Shown piece by piece: positions 37,177 to 46,864 of a stretch of 64,000 bases of DNA; position 1 is the first letter of the stretch, and each line of letters opens with the position of its first letter. The notes under the pieces are model-generated. The model had not been told where the DNA came from and searched no databases. It saw only the letters and a list, made by a program, of their open reading frames with translations. Source of the DNA: Sphingomonas citri (GTDB lineage: Bacteria > Pseudomonadota > Alphaproteobacteria > Sphingomonadales > Sphingomonadaceae); the NCBI RefSeq assembly GCF_019429485.1, contig NZ_JAHXZN010000005.1:1-64000 (forward strand), read 5' to 3'. Made by a program: the position numbers and the translations under genes.

Positions 37177-39591
37177 TTATGATCCGCCGCGGGCCTCCTG
37201 CGCCACCAGCACGTCGCGGGTCGCCTCGGCGAGCTGCTGGACTGAGAAGGGTTTGGGAAGGAAGGCGACGTTGTCGAGGTCGATCGAACGACGCAGCTGC
37301 TCCTCGGCATAGCCCGACATGAACAGGATCGGGATGTTCGGGTGCGCCTGGCGCAGCTGGCGCGCCAGCGTCGGCCCGTCCATCACCGGCATCATCACGT
37401 CGGAGATCACCAGCGTCGGCCGGTCGACCCCCTGCATCAGCTCCAGCGCCGCCTCGCCGTTCTCCGCGGCGAGCACGGTATAGCCCTGGCGCGCCAGCGC
37501 GCGCTCCGCCACCGCGCGGACCATGTCCTCGTCCTCGACCAGCAGGATCGTGCCGCTGCCCCACAGGTCGCCGGTGCGCTGGCGCGGCGCCGGCCTGCTC
37601 GCGGCGGGAGCCGTCCCCGCTTCCGCCGCGGCGGCGGCATAGACGGGCAGGTAGATGGTGAAGGTGGCACCCTGCCCCGGTTTGGAGTCGGCGAAGATGA
37701 AGCCTCCCGACTGTTTGACGATGCCGTAGACGGTGGAGAGCCCGAGTCCGGTGCCCTTGCCGACGTCCTTGGTGGTGAAGAAGGGCTCGAAGATCTTGGG
37801 CAAGACCTCGGGCGGAATGCCCGTGCCGGTGTCGGACACGTCGAGCGCGGTATAGTCACCGAGCGGCACGATGTCGCTGCCGCGTCGACGGATCTCGGCG
37901 ATCGGTACCGAGCGCGTCTGGATCGTCAGCTTGCCGCCGGTGCCCTTGCTCAGCATCGCGTCGCGCGCGTTGACCGCTAGGTTGACGACGACCTGCTCGA
38001 GCTGCCCCGGATCGGCGCGGACCGGCCCGAGGTCGCGGCCATGCTTGACCTCCAACGTCACCGTCTCGCCCATCAGCCGGCGTAGCAGGTTCGAGACTTC
38101 AGACACGACGTCTGGCAGCTGGAGCACCTGCGGGCGCAGCGTCTGCTGGCGCGAGAAAGCGAGCAGCTGGCGCGTCAGGCTGGCGGCGCGGTTCGAGTTG
38201 GCGCGGATCTGCTGAATGTCGTCATAGTCGCTGTCACCGGGCGAGTGACGCATCAGCATCAGGTCGCAATGGCCGATGATCGCGGTGAGGATATTGTTGA
38301 AGTCGTGCGCGACGCCGCCGGCGAGCTGACCGACCGCCTGCATCTTGGTGGCCTGCGCCACCTCGCGCTTCAGCCGGTTCTCCTCGCCATTGTCCTTGAG
38401 GCTGAGCAGCACCGCGGCGTCGCCCAGCCCGCGCGCGGCGGCGATCGAGAGTGCGACCGGCTCGTCGGGATGGTCCTTGAGCCGCACCGCCAGGTCCATC
38501 GGCCGCCCGCCTCCGCTGGCGCGGCGGATCGCGTCCGCCACCGCGGCCTTGTCCTCGCGCACGACGAGGTCGCCGGGATAGGTCGGGGTCGCGCCGGGCT
38601 CGACGCTGGCGGCGCGCGCGAAGGCGCGGTTCATCTGAGTGAAGCGTCCCTCGCGATCGACCAGCGCGACGCCGAACGGCATCAGCATCAGCAGGCCCTC
38701 GAGGTCCTCCGCCGCGCCGCCGCCGGCGATGCCATTGTCGACGTCGACCATCGCCACCAGGATCGGCGCGTCGGGATCATCACCGAGCGGAATCTGGAGC
38801 AGCCGCAGCGGTGTCGCGCTCGCGCCCTCGGCGAGGAAGCGGACGGTGCCGCCGGGATCTTCGCTGAGGAAGCGCGCGAGGTCCTCGTCGACGATCGTTC
38901 CCTCGGGCGTGCCGGTGGCGCGCGTACGCAGCACCGCGTTGGCGGAGAGGACATGGCCGTTGGCGGTGATCAGCGCGGCCATCACGCCCGCGGCGCCGAG
39001 CTGCTGGCCAAGACCGCCGTCAATCGACTCGAGCAGCCGCGCCACCTGCCCGGTCGGCGCCGCCGCGCCGAGGAAGCGCCAGATCAGGAAGTCCTGTTGC
39101 TGCCCGGTGCGCGCGATCACCGCGTCGATCGCGCCCGCCGCGCCGCGCAGCGAAGCGCGCGCGGTGCCATCACGCCACGCCGCCCGGCCGGCCACCGCCA
39201 GCTGCCCGGCGCCGTCGCCCACCAACGGCAGCGCGGGCGGAGTCGGGAAGCCGCCGAAGAGCTGCTCGTAGCGATCGTTGGCGCAGACCAGTTTGCCGCC
39301 ACGATCGGTGATGGCGACCGCGTCGTCACTCGACTCGGCGAGCGAGCGGACGAGTTCCCAGTCATGCTCGACCGCTGGCCCGACCGCCACCGGTGCGCGC
39401 AGCCGCATGGCCGCCACCGCGACGCCGGCGAGCACCAGCGCGGCGGCGACGAAGCCGCACGCCACCGCCATGTCGCCGATCAGCCACAGCACCAGCGCCG
39501 CGGCGAGCGCGCCGGCAAGCAGCGCGATGCCGAGCGCGCCGCGCTGGCCGCGCCACCAGCCGCGCGAGTCGAGCGAGGCGAGCGGGATCAT
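37177..39591 (-). CDS. cckA: Hybrid histidine kinase CckA
   Basis: An 804-aa cell-cycle hybrid kinase/phosphatase upstream of ChpT-CtrA in alphaproteobacteria. Two TM segments lie in the first 65 residues (LGIALLAGALAAALVLWLI, AVACGFVAAALVLAGVAVA). PAS-type sensor regions follow. His429 lies in the CckA-type H-box GGVAHDFNNILTAIIGHCD, and the HATPase has VNLAVNARDAM and GKGTGLGLSTVYGIV. A C-terminal receiver has Asp731 (VISDVMMPVMDGP). The VAHDFNN box together with the receiver supports CckA over other hybrids. Confidence 0.9.
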   Translation of the reverse strand: MIPLASLDSRGWWRGQRGALGIALLAGALAAALVLWLIGDMAVACGFVAAALVLAGVAVAAMRLRAPVAVGPAVEHDWELVRSLAESSDDAVAITDRGGKLVCANDRYEQLFGGFPTPPALPLVGDGAGQLAVAGRAAWRDGTARASLRGAAGAIDAVIARTGQQQDFLIWRFLGAAAPTGQVARLLESIDGGLGQQLGAAGVMAALITANGHVLSANAVLRTRATGTPEGTIVDEDLARFLSEDPGGTVRFLAEGASATPLRLLQIPLGDDPDAPILVAMVDVDNGIAGGGAAEDLEGLLMLMPFGVALVDREGRFTQMNRAFARAASVEPGATPTYPGDLVVREDKAAVADAIRRASGGGRPMDLAVRLKDHPDEPVALSIAAARGLGDAAVLLSLKDNGEENRLKREVAQATKMQAVGQLAGGVAHDFNNILTAIIGHCDLMLMRHSPGDSDYDDIQQIRANSNRAASLTRQLLAFSRQQTLRPQVLQLPDVVSEVSNLLRRLMGETVTLEVKHGRDLGPVRADPGQLEQVVVNLAVNARDAMLSKGTGGKLTIQTRSVPIAEIRRRGSDIVPLGDYTALDVSDTGTGIPPEVLPKIFEPFFTTKDVGKGTGLGLSTVYGIVKQSGGFIFADSKPGQGATFTIYLPVYAAAAAEAGTAPAASRPAPRQRTGDLWGSGTILLVEDEDMVRAVAERALARQGYTVLAAENGEAALELMQGVDRPTLVISDVMMPVMDGPTLARQLRQAHPNIPILFMSGYAEEQLRRSIDLDNVAFLPKPFSVQQLAEATRDVLVAQEARGGS

Positions 39592-39601
39592 CGTGCCGCG
39601 C

Positions 39602-39826
39602 TCACCCGATCGTCACGCGCTGGTCTGCGGTCAGGTCCAGCATCTCGTCCGGGTTCGCGCCGACCGCGTGACGCCGCGGCGCCATGTCACGCGCGGGGGA
39701 GCGCTTCGTTCGGAGGACCGGCGCGGACGGCCACACGGCCGCTGCACCACCTCGATCCCGCGGGAGGGGCGCCGCGGCGCGGCGGAGAGCGAGCGGCGAC
39801 GTCGCGGCCGCGGCGGTCAAACGCAT
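39602..39826 (-). CDS. Possible small protein between DUF2062 and cckA
   Basis: A 74-aa open frame in the same direction as its neighbours, ending 10 bp before the cckA start. It is Ala/Arg/Pro rich (MRLTAAAATSPLALRRAAAP…LTADQRVTIG) and matches nothing I recognise. It may be chance in high-GC DNA or the cckA leader; ATG 39826 lacks a clear Shine-Dalgarno. Beyond it, the 320-bp gap 39592-39911 shows no other gene. Confidence 0.25.
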   Translation of the reverse strand: MRLTAAAATSPLALRRAAAPLPRDRGGAAAVWPSAPVLRTKRSPARDMAPRRHAVGANPDEMLDLTADQRVTIG

Positions 39827-39911
39827 GTACGTGGCACCCTCTCGTCTGTCACAGTTGGGTTGCGCGCTCTCTTAACCACGCGGGCCACGTGGCGCCAGCG
39901 CCGTGGCACCC

Positions 39912-40478
39912 TCAGTGGCAGCCGCCATGGCGGCGATGCTCGTGGCGATGCCGCCACTTGCGCGCGATCCATAAGCGCCAGCCGAGCGCCGCCAGCGCGT
40001 AGCCGAACACAGCGGCGACCAGCGTCAGCACCAGCAGCCCGAGCACGAGCGGCGGCCCCGCGTCCCACAGCCACTGCAGCCAGCCCGTCGCCGCCTCCGC
40101 CACGGGCTGGGCCACCGCGGGCGCGTTGGCGCGCAGCAGCCAGGCGCCGATCTGATAGGCGGCGAACAGGATGAAGGGCGTGGTGAAGGGATTGGTGATG
40201 AAGGTCACCAGCGCAGCCACGGGCACGTTGGCACGAAATGGCAGCGCGATCAGCGCCGCGATCGCGATCTGCGCCACCGGGAAGAGGATTCCAGCGACCA
40301 TGCCCAGCGCCACCCCGCGCGGCACCGAGCGGCGCGTGAAGCGCCACAGCTCGGGGGCGAGTACGCGATGCGCCACCGGGCGCAGCAGCCGGCTGCGCTC
40401 CATCGACTCGCGCGTCGGCAGGTTGCGACGGCTCCAGGCCGCGATGCGGTCCCACGCGGTCATCGGTCGCGCCGGCAC
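39912..40478 (-). CDS. DUF2062 membrane protein
   Basis: A 188-aa inner-membrane protein of the DUF2062 family: RRSVPRGVALGMVAGILFP, VTFITNPFTTPFILFAAYQIGAWLL and a third hydrophobic stretch LVLGLLVLTLVAAVFGYAL. The C-terminus is basic and His-rich (KWRHRHEHRRHGG), which could bind metal. Function is unknown; the smpB-DUF2062-cckA order recurs in sphingomonads in my recollection. GTG 40478 directly follows the smpB stop; ATG 40463 (MTAWDRIAAW) is equally plausible. Confidence 0.82.
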   Translation of the reverse strand: MPARPMTAWDRIAAWSRRNLPTRESMERSRLLRPVAHRVLAPELWRFTRRSVPRGVALGMVAGILFPVAQIAIAALIALPFRANVPVAALVTFITNPFTTPFILFAAYQIGAWLLRANAPAVAQPVAEAATGWLQWLWDAGPPLVLGLLVLTLVAAVFGYALAALGWRLWIARKWRHRHEHRRHGGCH

Positions 40479-40961
40479 TCAGCTATGCTCACGCAGCACG
40501 CGCCCAGCCTCGCGCTTCCACTCGCGCTCCTTGATGTGCTCGCGCTTGTCGTGCGCCTTGCGGCCCTTGGCGAGCGCGAGCTCGACCTTGGCGCGGCCCT
40601 TGCCGTTGAAATAGACGGTCAGCGGCACGAGCGTCATGCCCTCGCGCGCCACCGCGCCGTGCAGCTTGTTGATCTCGCGCTCGTGGAGCAGCAGCTTGCG
40701 CGGGCGCTTGGGCTCGTGATTGAAGCGGTTGCCGTGGCTGAACTCGGGTATGTTCGAGTTGACCAGCCAGACCTCGTCGCCCTTCACCTCGGCATAGCTC
40801 TCAGCGATCGATCCCTCGCCGAAGCGCAGGCTCTTCACCTCGGTGCCGCTGAGCACGATCCCGGCCTCATAGGTGGTGTCGATCGCATAGTCGAAGCGCG
40901 CGCGGCGGTTCTCGGCGACGATCTTCTTCTTGTCGAAGGTGGCGGGCTTGGGACGCGACAT
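40479..40961 (-). CDS. smpB: SsrA-binding protein SmpB
   Basis: A 160-aa OB-fold protein that delivers tmRNA to stalled ribosomes in trans-translation. Family landmarks are [47 protein letters not shown] and the basic tail [20 protein letters not shown] that mimics the anticodon loop. ATG 40961 gives [13 protein letters not shown]. Confidence 0.95.
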   Translation of the reverse strand: MSRPKPATFDKKKIVAENRRARFDYAIDTTYEAGIVLSGTEVKSLRFGEGSIAESYAEVKGDEVWLVNSNIPEFSHGNRFNHEPKRPRKLLLHEREINKLHGAVAREGMTLVPLTVYFNGKGRAKVELALAKGRKAHDKREHIKEREWKREAGRVLREHS

Positions 40962-41121
40962 GCGCGCGATGTAGGCGCAGCCGCGCGCCAGGGCAAAGGG
41001 GGACGTGCGAGCCGATCGGAAGAGGTGGGACGATCGCTTTTTGCCGCCGACTGTTCGTGCCGCTTGCCGTCGCTATCCTCGCTGGACGTCGTCACCCCAC
41101 TGGTATGTCATGCCATGTTTT

Positions 41122-41218
41122 CCGTCATCCCCGCGAAGGCGGGGATCCCTAAACGCTGACGTGGCGGCCCCGTCGGGGACCTGCGTGTCTGGACGCCCGC
41201 CTTCGCGGGGCTGACGGG
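41122..41218. repeat. Intergenic inverted repeat, CCGTCATCCCCGCGAAGGCG type
   Basis: Arms CCGTCATCCCCGCGAAGGCG… (41122-41146) and CCCGCCTTCGCGGGGCTGAC… (41196-41218) pair around a GC-rich centre containing GGCCCCGTCGGGGACC. This is the only structure seen in the smpB-dapA gap (40962-41296); no gene is supported there. Confidence 0.7.
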
Positions 41219-41296
41219 AGAGGGGTGACTGATGACGTATCAGGTCGCCCGAGTAGGAAGGAGCGGGGACGATGAGAGAGGACGCCCCCTCGCGCG

Positions 41297-42178
41297 TCAC
41301 AATCCCGCGTGCGCCAGCGCCGCGTCGATCGCCTGCCGGCTCGCCTCGCTCGGCCACGTCATCGGCAGCCGAAGCCCGGCGGGAAAGTCCGGCCGTACCC
41401 GAGTCATCGCGTACTTCACCGGTCCCGGCGACGCGTCGCTGAACAGAGCGACGTGGAGCGGGAACAGCCGGTCGTGCAGCACCAGCGCCGCCGCCGCGTT
41501 ACCGGCCGCGCAGGCACGCTGGAAAGCCGCGCTGAGCCGCGGCGCGACGTTGGCGGTGACGGAGATGCACCCGACCCCGCCCGTCGCGTTATAGGCGAGC
41601 GCTAGGTCGTCGTTGCCCGACAGCTGGCAGAAGTTCGCCCCGAGCGCGGCGCGGTGCTGCGACACGCGCTGGAGCACGCCCGAGGCGTCCTTCACTGCGA
41701 CGAACACGTGCGGGAAGGCGGTGACGATCCGCACCAGCGTATCGGGCAGGATGTCGGTCACGGTACGCGCTGGCACGTTGTAGAGCACGATCGGCAGCGG
41801 GGCGTCCTGCGCCAGCGCCTCGAAGTGGCGGAAGATGCCCTCCTGCGACGGCCGGTTGTAATAAGGCGGGACCATCAGCGCCGCGTCGGCACCCGCTTCC
41901 TTGGCGGCGCGTAGGTTGGCAGCGGCGACGCGGGTGTCGTTCGAGCCCGCGCCCGCGATCACCGGCACGCGCCCGCGCGCCTGGTCGACGCAGATTCGCA
42001 CGATCGCGAACTGCTCCGCCTGGGTCAGCGTCGCCGCCTCGCCGGTGGTGCCGCAGGGGACGAGCGCGGACGAGCCCTCGGCGACCTGCCACTCGATCAG
42101 GTCGCGATAGGCGCTCTCGTCGAAGGCGCCGGCCGAGTCGAACGGGGTCACCAGAGCGGGGATGGAACCGGAGAACAT
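41297..42178 (-). CDS. dapA: 4-hydroxy-tetrahydrodipicolinate synthase
   Basis: A 293-aa aldolase-superfamily enzyme condensing pyruvate with aspartate semialdehyde, the first step toward DAP and lysine. It has the signature GSIPALVTPF, PCGTTGEAATLTQAE with the Thr-Thr pair, VIAGAGSNDTRVA, the PPYYNRPSQEGIFRHF block, Tyr133 (LYNVPART) and Schiff-base Lys163 (VAVKDASG). ATG 42178. It is divergent from the lytic transglycosylase, so cell-wall precursor and remodelling genes sit back to back. Confidence 0.93.
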   Translation of the reverse strand: MFSGSIPALVTPFDSAGAFDESAYRDLIEWQVAEGSSALVPCGTTGEAATLTQAEQFAIVRICVDQARGRVPVIAGAGSNDTRVAAANLRAAKEAGADAALMVPPYYNRPSQEGIFRHFEALAQDAPLPIVLYNVPARTVTDILPDTLVRIVTAFPHVFVAVKDASGVLQRVSQHRAALGANFCQLSGNDDLALAYNATGGVGCISVTANVAPRLSAAFQRACAAGNAAAALVLHDRLFPLHVALFSDASPGPVKYAMTRVRPDFPAGLRLPMTWPSEASRQAIDAALAHAGL

Positions 42179-42273
42179 GAGGTGAATTTGCTCCTGCGAC
42201 CGATTGGGGGGCGCCGTTCAGCGCAGATACGGCTAGGGTCGCTAGTCTGTCCACCGGTCGCGTCGGTCAGAGA

Positions 42274-44259
42274 GTGAAGGCAGGTTCGTTGATCTTCGTC
42301 GTAGCAGCAGCAGGCGCCGCGGTTCTCGCGGCGAGTCAATATGGTAGCGTCTCGGTTCCGCAGGGTGCCCCGGCCCCCGCGCCGATCCCCAGCCCGGCGG
42401 CGCCGCTACCCGGCATGGCGCAGCCACTGGCGCAGTGGAAGGTGCTCCAGCAGACCGACGCTCTGCCGTTCGACAGCTATGTCAGCTTCCTCACCGCGCA
42501 CCCCGGCTGGCCCGGTGAGGCGGCGATGCGGCGCACCGTGGAGCGCAAGGCGTCCGACCCGAACGTCACGCCCGCCAGCGTCGCGGCCTATTGCCGGCGC
42601 TGGGCGCCGCTGACCGCCGCCGGCTGGGTCGCCTGCGCGCGCGCGTACATAGCGACCGGCGCCAGCGCCCAGGCACAAGAGGCGGCGCGCACCGCCTGGC
42701 GGCTCGGCTCGCTCTCGGCGCAGGACGAGGCAACCGTGCTGGGCCAGTTCGGCTCCGCGCTCACCCCGGCCGACCACGACCGCCGCGTCGACGCGCTGCT
42801 GTGGCAGGGCAATAGCTCGGCGGCAGCACGCGTGCTGCCCTACACCAGCGCGTCGGCGCGGCCGCTGTTCACCGCGCGGCTCGCCTTCCGCAGCGACTCG
42901 CCCGAGGCCTCGTCGCTGGCGGCGAGCGGCGACTCAATCGGCGCGCGCGATCCGGGCTATATCGCGGACAAGGCGACGTGGCTGCGCAACGCGGGCGCCT
43001 CGCCCAGCGCGCGCTCGTGGCTGGCGCGCGCCCGCAACGGCATGGCGCTGCCGGGCAACGTCGAGAAATTCTACGAGGTGCTGCTGGTCAACGCGCGCGC
43101 CGCCGCGGCGGACGGGCAGTGGCAGACCGCCTATGACATCGCGCGCCAGATCGACGACGCCTATCCGCCGGGCACCGACGTCTCGACCAAAGGCTATGGA
43201 GAGCGCGACGATTACACCTCGCTGGCGTGGCTCGCCGGCCAGGCCGCGACCAGGCTCAACCGCCCGGCCGACGCGCGCGCGATGTTCGAGCGCTACGGCC
43301 GCGCCAGCCAGGCGCCGCAGACGCGTGCCAAGGGCTTCTACTGGGCGGCGCGCGCCGCCGAGAAGGCGCAGCAGCCCGACACCAATGCGCTGTTCGAGCG
43401 CGCCGCGGGCTATCGCGACCAATATTACGGCCAGCTCGCGATCGAGCATCTCGGGCGCCGCCTGACCGCCCCGCCCGCGCCGCCCTCGCCCGCGATCGAC
43501 CCCGCCGCGCGCCAGGCCTTCTACGCGCGCGAGATCGTCCGCGCCGCGCAGTTCCTCGGCCAGACCGGCCAGTATCAGGACCAGACCGCCTTCGTGAAGC
43601 AGATCGCTGCGGTGGCGAAGGGCGACACCGACCATTATCTCGCCGATGAGCTGTCGCGCCAGCTGCGCCGCCCTGACCTGGGCGTGCTGGTCGGGCGCAG
43701 CGCGATGCAGAACGGGCTGACCGAATATAGCGCCAACGGCTTCCCCACCGTCGCGGTGCCGGGCGGCTATGAGGACCAGTGGACGATGATCCACGCGGTG
43801 GCGCGGCAGGAGAGCCAGTTCGACCGCACCGCGCGCAGCCCCGTCGGCGCCGCCGGGCTGATGCAGCTGATGCCCGCCACCGCGCGCGAGCAGGCGGGCA
43901 AGCTCGGGCTTTCCTACGACGCCGGGCGGCTGGTCGACGACACCGGCTACAACATCCAGCTCGGGTCGAGCTATTTCCAGCGCATCTTCGGCCTGTACGG
44001 CAGCTACCCGCTGGCGATCGCGGCCTATAACGCCGGGCCGGGCAACGTGAACAAGTGGCTGCGCGCGAACGGCGACCCGCGCACCGGGGCGGTCGACATG
44101 GTCGACTGGGTCGAGGCCATCCCCTATTCCGAGACGCGCAACTACGTGCAGCGCGTGCTCGAGAACGCGGTGGTGTACGACCTGATGAACCCGCCGCGCG
44201 CGCGCAGCCGCGGGCCCAACAACCTGAGTTGGTACCTGGGGCGCAGCCGCGGCGGCTGA
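42274..44259 (+). CDS. slt: Soluble lytic murein transglycosylase (Slt family)
   Basis: A 661-aa periplasmic enzyme that cleaves peptidoglycan to 1,6-anhydromuropeptides. A signal segment (GSLIFVVAAAGAAVLAASQ) is followed by ~450 residues of helical superhelix. The C-terminal GEWL-like domain has catalytic Glu513 in AVARQESQFDRTARS, then VGAAGLMQLMPATA, NIQLGSSYFQRI and AIAAYNAGPGNVNKW, all diagnostic of family 1 enzymes. GTG 42274 is read as start; TTG 42289 would shorten the leader. Confidence 0.9.
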   Translation: MKAGSLIFVVAAAGAAVLAASQYGSVSVPQGAPAPAPIPSPAAPLPGMAQPLAQWKVLQQTDALPFDSYVSFLTAHPGWPGEAAMRRTVERKASDPNVTPASVAAYCRRWAPLTAAGWVACARAYIATGASAQAQEAARTAWRLGSLSAQDEATVLGQFGSALTPADHDRRVDALLWQGNSSAAARVLPYTSASARPLFTARLAFRSDSPEASSLAASGDSIGARDPGYIADKATWLRNAGASPSARSWLARARNGMALPGNVEKFYEVLLVNARAAAADGQWQTAYDIARQIDDAYPPGTDVSTKGYGERDDYTSLAWLAGQAATRLNRPADARAMFERYGRASQAPQTRAKGFYWAARAAEKAQQPDTNALFERAAGYRDQYYGQLAIEHLGRRLTAPPAPPSPAIDPAARQAFYAREIVRAAQFLGQTGQYQDQTAFVKQIAAVAKGDTDHYLADELSRQLRRPDLGVLVGRSAMQNGLTEYSANGFPTVAVPGGYEDQWTMIHAVARQESQFDRTARSPVGAAGLMQLMPATAREQAGKLGLSYDAGRLVDDTGYNIQLGSSYFQRIFGLYGSYPLAIAAYNAGPGNVNKWLRANGDPRTGAVDMVDWVEAIPYSETRNYVQRVLENAVVYDLMNPPRARSRGPNNLSWYLGRSRGG

Positions 44260-44275
44260 CCGCGGCGGCGGCGGT

Positions 44276-45916
44276 TCACTTCCGCTCGGCGGCGCTCCAG
44301 TCACGGGTGGCGGCGAACTCGCTGCCCTTGCTCCAGCTCGGCCAGACGCCCGGCCGCGCCAGCCGCGCGCCGACGTCGTGGAACAGGTCGACGTCCATCG
44401 CTGCGCCACGCAGGTCCCAGCCCGCGTCCCAGCTGTCGCAGGTCTTGTGGTAGCAGGCCATGTAATCGTCGAGCCACTTCTGCCCGGCGACCCGGCCGCC
44501 CTGTGTCAGGTCCGAGGCGCCGCCGAGCGCCATCAGCAGCAGCGCGGGCACGCCGCGCCGCACCGTCGAGAAATGGTCGGCGCGGTAAAACAGGCCGCGC
44601 TCGCTGAACGTCTCGGGCGTGATCGTCCGGCCCTGCGAACGCGCCGCCGCGACAAGCAGCGGGTCGAGGGTCGACTGGCCGGGCCCGACCAGCACCACGT
44701 CCTTCGCCGGTCCCGCGGTCTGAAGGATGTCGAGCGTCAAGTTCGCCGCGGTGGTGGCGAGCGGCATCGTCGGGTGCGCCGCGTAATATTCGGAGCCGAG
44801 CAGACCGCGCTCCTCGCCGGTCCACAAAGCGAAAACGAGCGAGCGCTCGGGCGCGGGCCCCGCCTTGAACAGCCGCGCTAGCTCGACCACGCCCGCGGTG
44901 CCGAGCGCATCGTCGTTGGCGCCGGGTCGGAGCGTTCGCCCGCTCGCGTCGGGCGGGCCGTCGCCGTAGGCGTCCCAGTGCGCCGCGAACAGCACCGACT
45001 CGCTCGGGCGGGTGCGGCCGGGGATCTTGGCCAGCACGTTGGCGCTGGTGACGCGCTCCACCTTCACCGTCGCGGCGGCGGAGAAGCTCGTGTTCATCGC
45101 GACCGGACGGAACGACGCCGAGCGCGCCTTCACCCGCAGCGCCGCGAGGTCGAGGCCGGCAGCGGCGAAGAGGCGCTCGGCGGCGTCATGCTCGATCCAG
45201 CCCTGGAGTGGCACGCGCGGATCGTCCGCGCCGCGGACGATGTCGTAGTTCTCGCCGTTCGAGGCGTTGACGGTCGACCAGGGATAGCCCGCGCCCGCGG
45301 TGTCATGGATGATCAGCGCGGCGGCGGCGCCCTGCCGCGCGGCCTCCTCGAACTTGTAGGTCCAGCGCCCGTAATAGGTCATCCGGCGATCGCCGAAGCG
45401 GCCCTTGGCGTCATCGCCCGGCTGCGCCCCGAAGTCGGGATCGTTGACGAGGAAGACCAGGGTCTTGCCGCGCAGGTCCATGCCCTTGAAATCGTCCCAT
45501 CGCGCCTCGGGCGCGCGCACGCCATAGCCGACGAAGACGAGGGGCGAGTCGGTGATCGCGATCGACGCCGCGGGTCGCACGCTGGTCACCGCGACCTCCT
45601 TGCCCTGCGCCAGCGTCGCGTCGCCGACGCGCATCACGGCATCGGACGCCACGCGCGTATGGATCAGCGGCACCTGCTGGAGATACTGGCCGTCGGGCCC
45701 CGCGGGCGCGAGCCCGAGCGCCTTGAAGCGGGCGACGAGCCAGTCGAGCGTCCGCTTCTCGCCCGGTGTCCCCGGCGCGCGGCCGCCGAAATCGGGCGCG
45801 GCGAGCGTGCGGACGTCGTCAGAGAGCCGCTTCGGGTCGGCGTGGGGCGCGCCCTGCGCGAGCGCGGGTGCCGCGATCAGCGCGAGCGCGGCGAGCGGCA
45901 TGAGGCGTCGGGTCAA
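44276..45916 (-). CDS. M28 family zinc peptidase, exported
   Basis: A 546-aa signal-peptide-bearing M28 aminopeptidase-like protein. Start TTG 45916 (read MTRRLMPLAALALIAAPALAQ) has GGAAGGA upstream and gives a basic n-region; ATG 45901 would remove it. A PA domain insert (LVFVGYGVRAPEARWDDFKGMDLRGKTLVFLVNDPD) precedes the catalytic domain: FAAHWDAYGDG, RPGANDDALGTAGVVELAR, FALWTGEERGLLGSEYYA and a late RADHFS His. It runs 4 bp after the NYN gene, on the same strand. Confidence 0.85.
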   Translation of the reverse strand: MTRRLMPLAALALIAAPALAQGAPHADPKRLSDDVRTLAAPDFGGRAPGTPGEKRTLDWLVARFKALGLAPAGPDGQYLQQVPLIHTRVASDAVMRVGDATLAQGKEVAVTSVRPAASIAITDSPLVFVGYGVRAPEARWDDFKGMDLRGKTLVFLVNDPDFGAQPGDDAKGRFGDRRMTYYGRWTYKFEEAARQGAAAALIIHDTAGAGYPWSTVNASNGENYDIVRGADDPRVPLQGWIEHDAAERLFAAAGLDLAALRVKARSASFRPVAMNTSFSAAATVKVERVTSANVLAKIPGRTRPSESVLFAAHWDAYGDGPPDASGRTLRPGANDDALGTAGVVELARLFKAGPAPERSLVFALWTGEERGLLGSEYYAAHPTMPLATTAANLTLDILQTAGPAKDVVLVGPGQSTLDPLLVAAARSQGRTITPETFSERGLFYRADHFSTVRRGVPALLLMALGGASDLTQGGRVAGQKWLDDYMACYHKTCDSWDAGWDLRGAAMDVDLFHDVGARLARPGVWPSWSKGSEFAATRDWSAAERK

Positions 45917-45920
45917 AACG

Positions 45921-46700
45921 TCAGTCCTTCCAGCGTACGTAGACGTGGTTCTCGCGCCGATCGACGTCGATCGAGGGGATCGCGTCGACCAGGTCGGAGA
46001 GCCGCTTGTAACCATAATTGCGGACGTCGAAGCTCGAGCGATTGGCGGCGCGCTGCCCGAGCGCGGAGAGGCCGACGAAACCGTCCTTGTCGGGCTTGAG
46101 CGAGTCGTACGCGTCGTGGAGCAGGTGAAGAAGTTCGGGATCGTCGACCGTGCCCGCGGCGCGCGTGGCCGTCGCGTTGGCGGTGCCGATCGCGGGCGGT
46201 ACCGACTGGTCGAACGGCACCTCGACGCGGCGCGCGCGCTTGGGCTTGGTCGTCTCGAGCAGCGCGTTGACGTCGATGAAGCGCGTGCAGGCGTTGCGGA
46301 ATCCCTCGGGCGTGTTGCTGTTGCCGAAGCCGTAGACGTCGAGCCCATCCTGCCGGATCCGCGTGGCGAGCGGCATGAAGTCGCTGTCCGACGACATGAT
46401 CCCGAAGGCGTCGACGCGGCCGCGGTGAAGCAGGTCCATCGCGTCGATCGTCATCTTCATGTCGGTCGCGTTCTTGCCGCGCGTGAGATCGAATTGCTGC
46501 TGCGGCTCGATGCCGTGCTTGACGGTCATGTCGCGCCAGCCCTTGAGCGCCTCCTTGACCCAGTTGCCGTAGACCCGGCGGACGTTGACGCTGCCGAACT
46601 CCGCGAGCGCGGTCAGCACCGGGTCGAGCGCGTGCCAGGACGCGTTGTCGGCGTCGATCAGCAGCGCGATGTTGCGGGTGGGGAGGTCGTCAGCGGGCAT
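45921..46700 (-). CDS. NYN-domain ribonuclease-like protein with OST-HTH (LOTUS) domain
   Basis: A 259-aa protein. The N-terminal NYN/LabA-type PIN fold (residues 8-150) keeps the acidic active-site pattern: LLIDADNAS, GKNATDMKMTIDAMDLL and IMSSDSDFMPLATRIR. After a basic linker with Lys/Arg, an OST-HTH/LOTUS domain (LLHLLHDAYDSLKPDKDGFVGLSALGQRAANRSSFDVRNYGYKRLSDLVDAI) suggests RNA binding. The substrate is unknown; relatives are often annotated only as NYN-domain proteins. Confidence 0.85.
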   Translation of the reverse strand: MPADDLPTRNIALLIDADNASWHALDPVLTALAEFGSVNVRRVYGNWVKEALKGWRDMTVKHGIEPQQQFDLTRGKNATDMKMTIDAMDLLHRGRVDAFGIMSSDSDFMPLATRIRQDGLDVYGFGNSNTPEGFRNACTRFIDVNALLETTKPKRARRVEVPFDQSVPPAIGTANATATRAAGTVDDPELLHLLHDAYDSLKPDKDGFVGLSALGQRAANRSSFDVRNYGYKRLSDLVDAIPSIDVDRRENHVYVRWKD

Positions 46701-46864
46701 GCCGCTGCATCGGCGGTGACGCGACGCAGGTCAACGTTTATGAGGAGCTTGCAGCTAGTCGGTTGAGATCGCGCGCAGTGCGTGCGTAACCCCAACGCTC
46801 GTGGCGGCCATGCGCGAGCGGAACAGCCCGGGCCGTCGCCGGCCCAGTCTGCCCCACATCCGCC

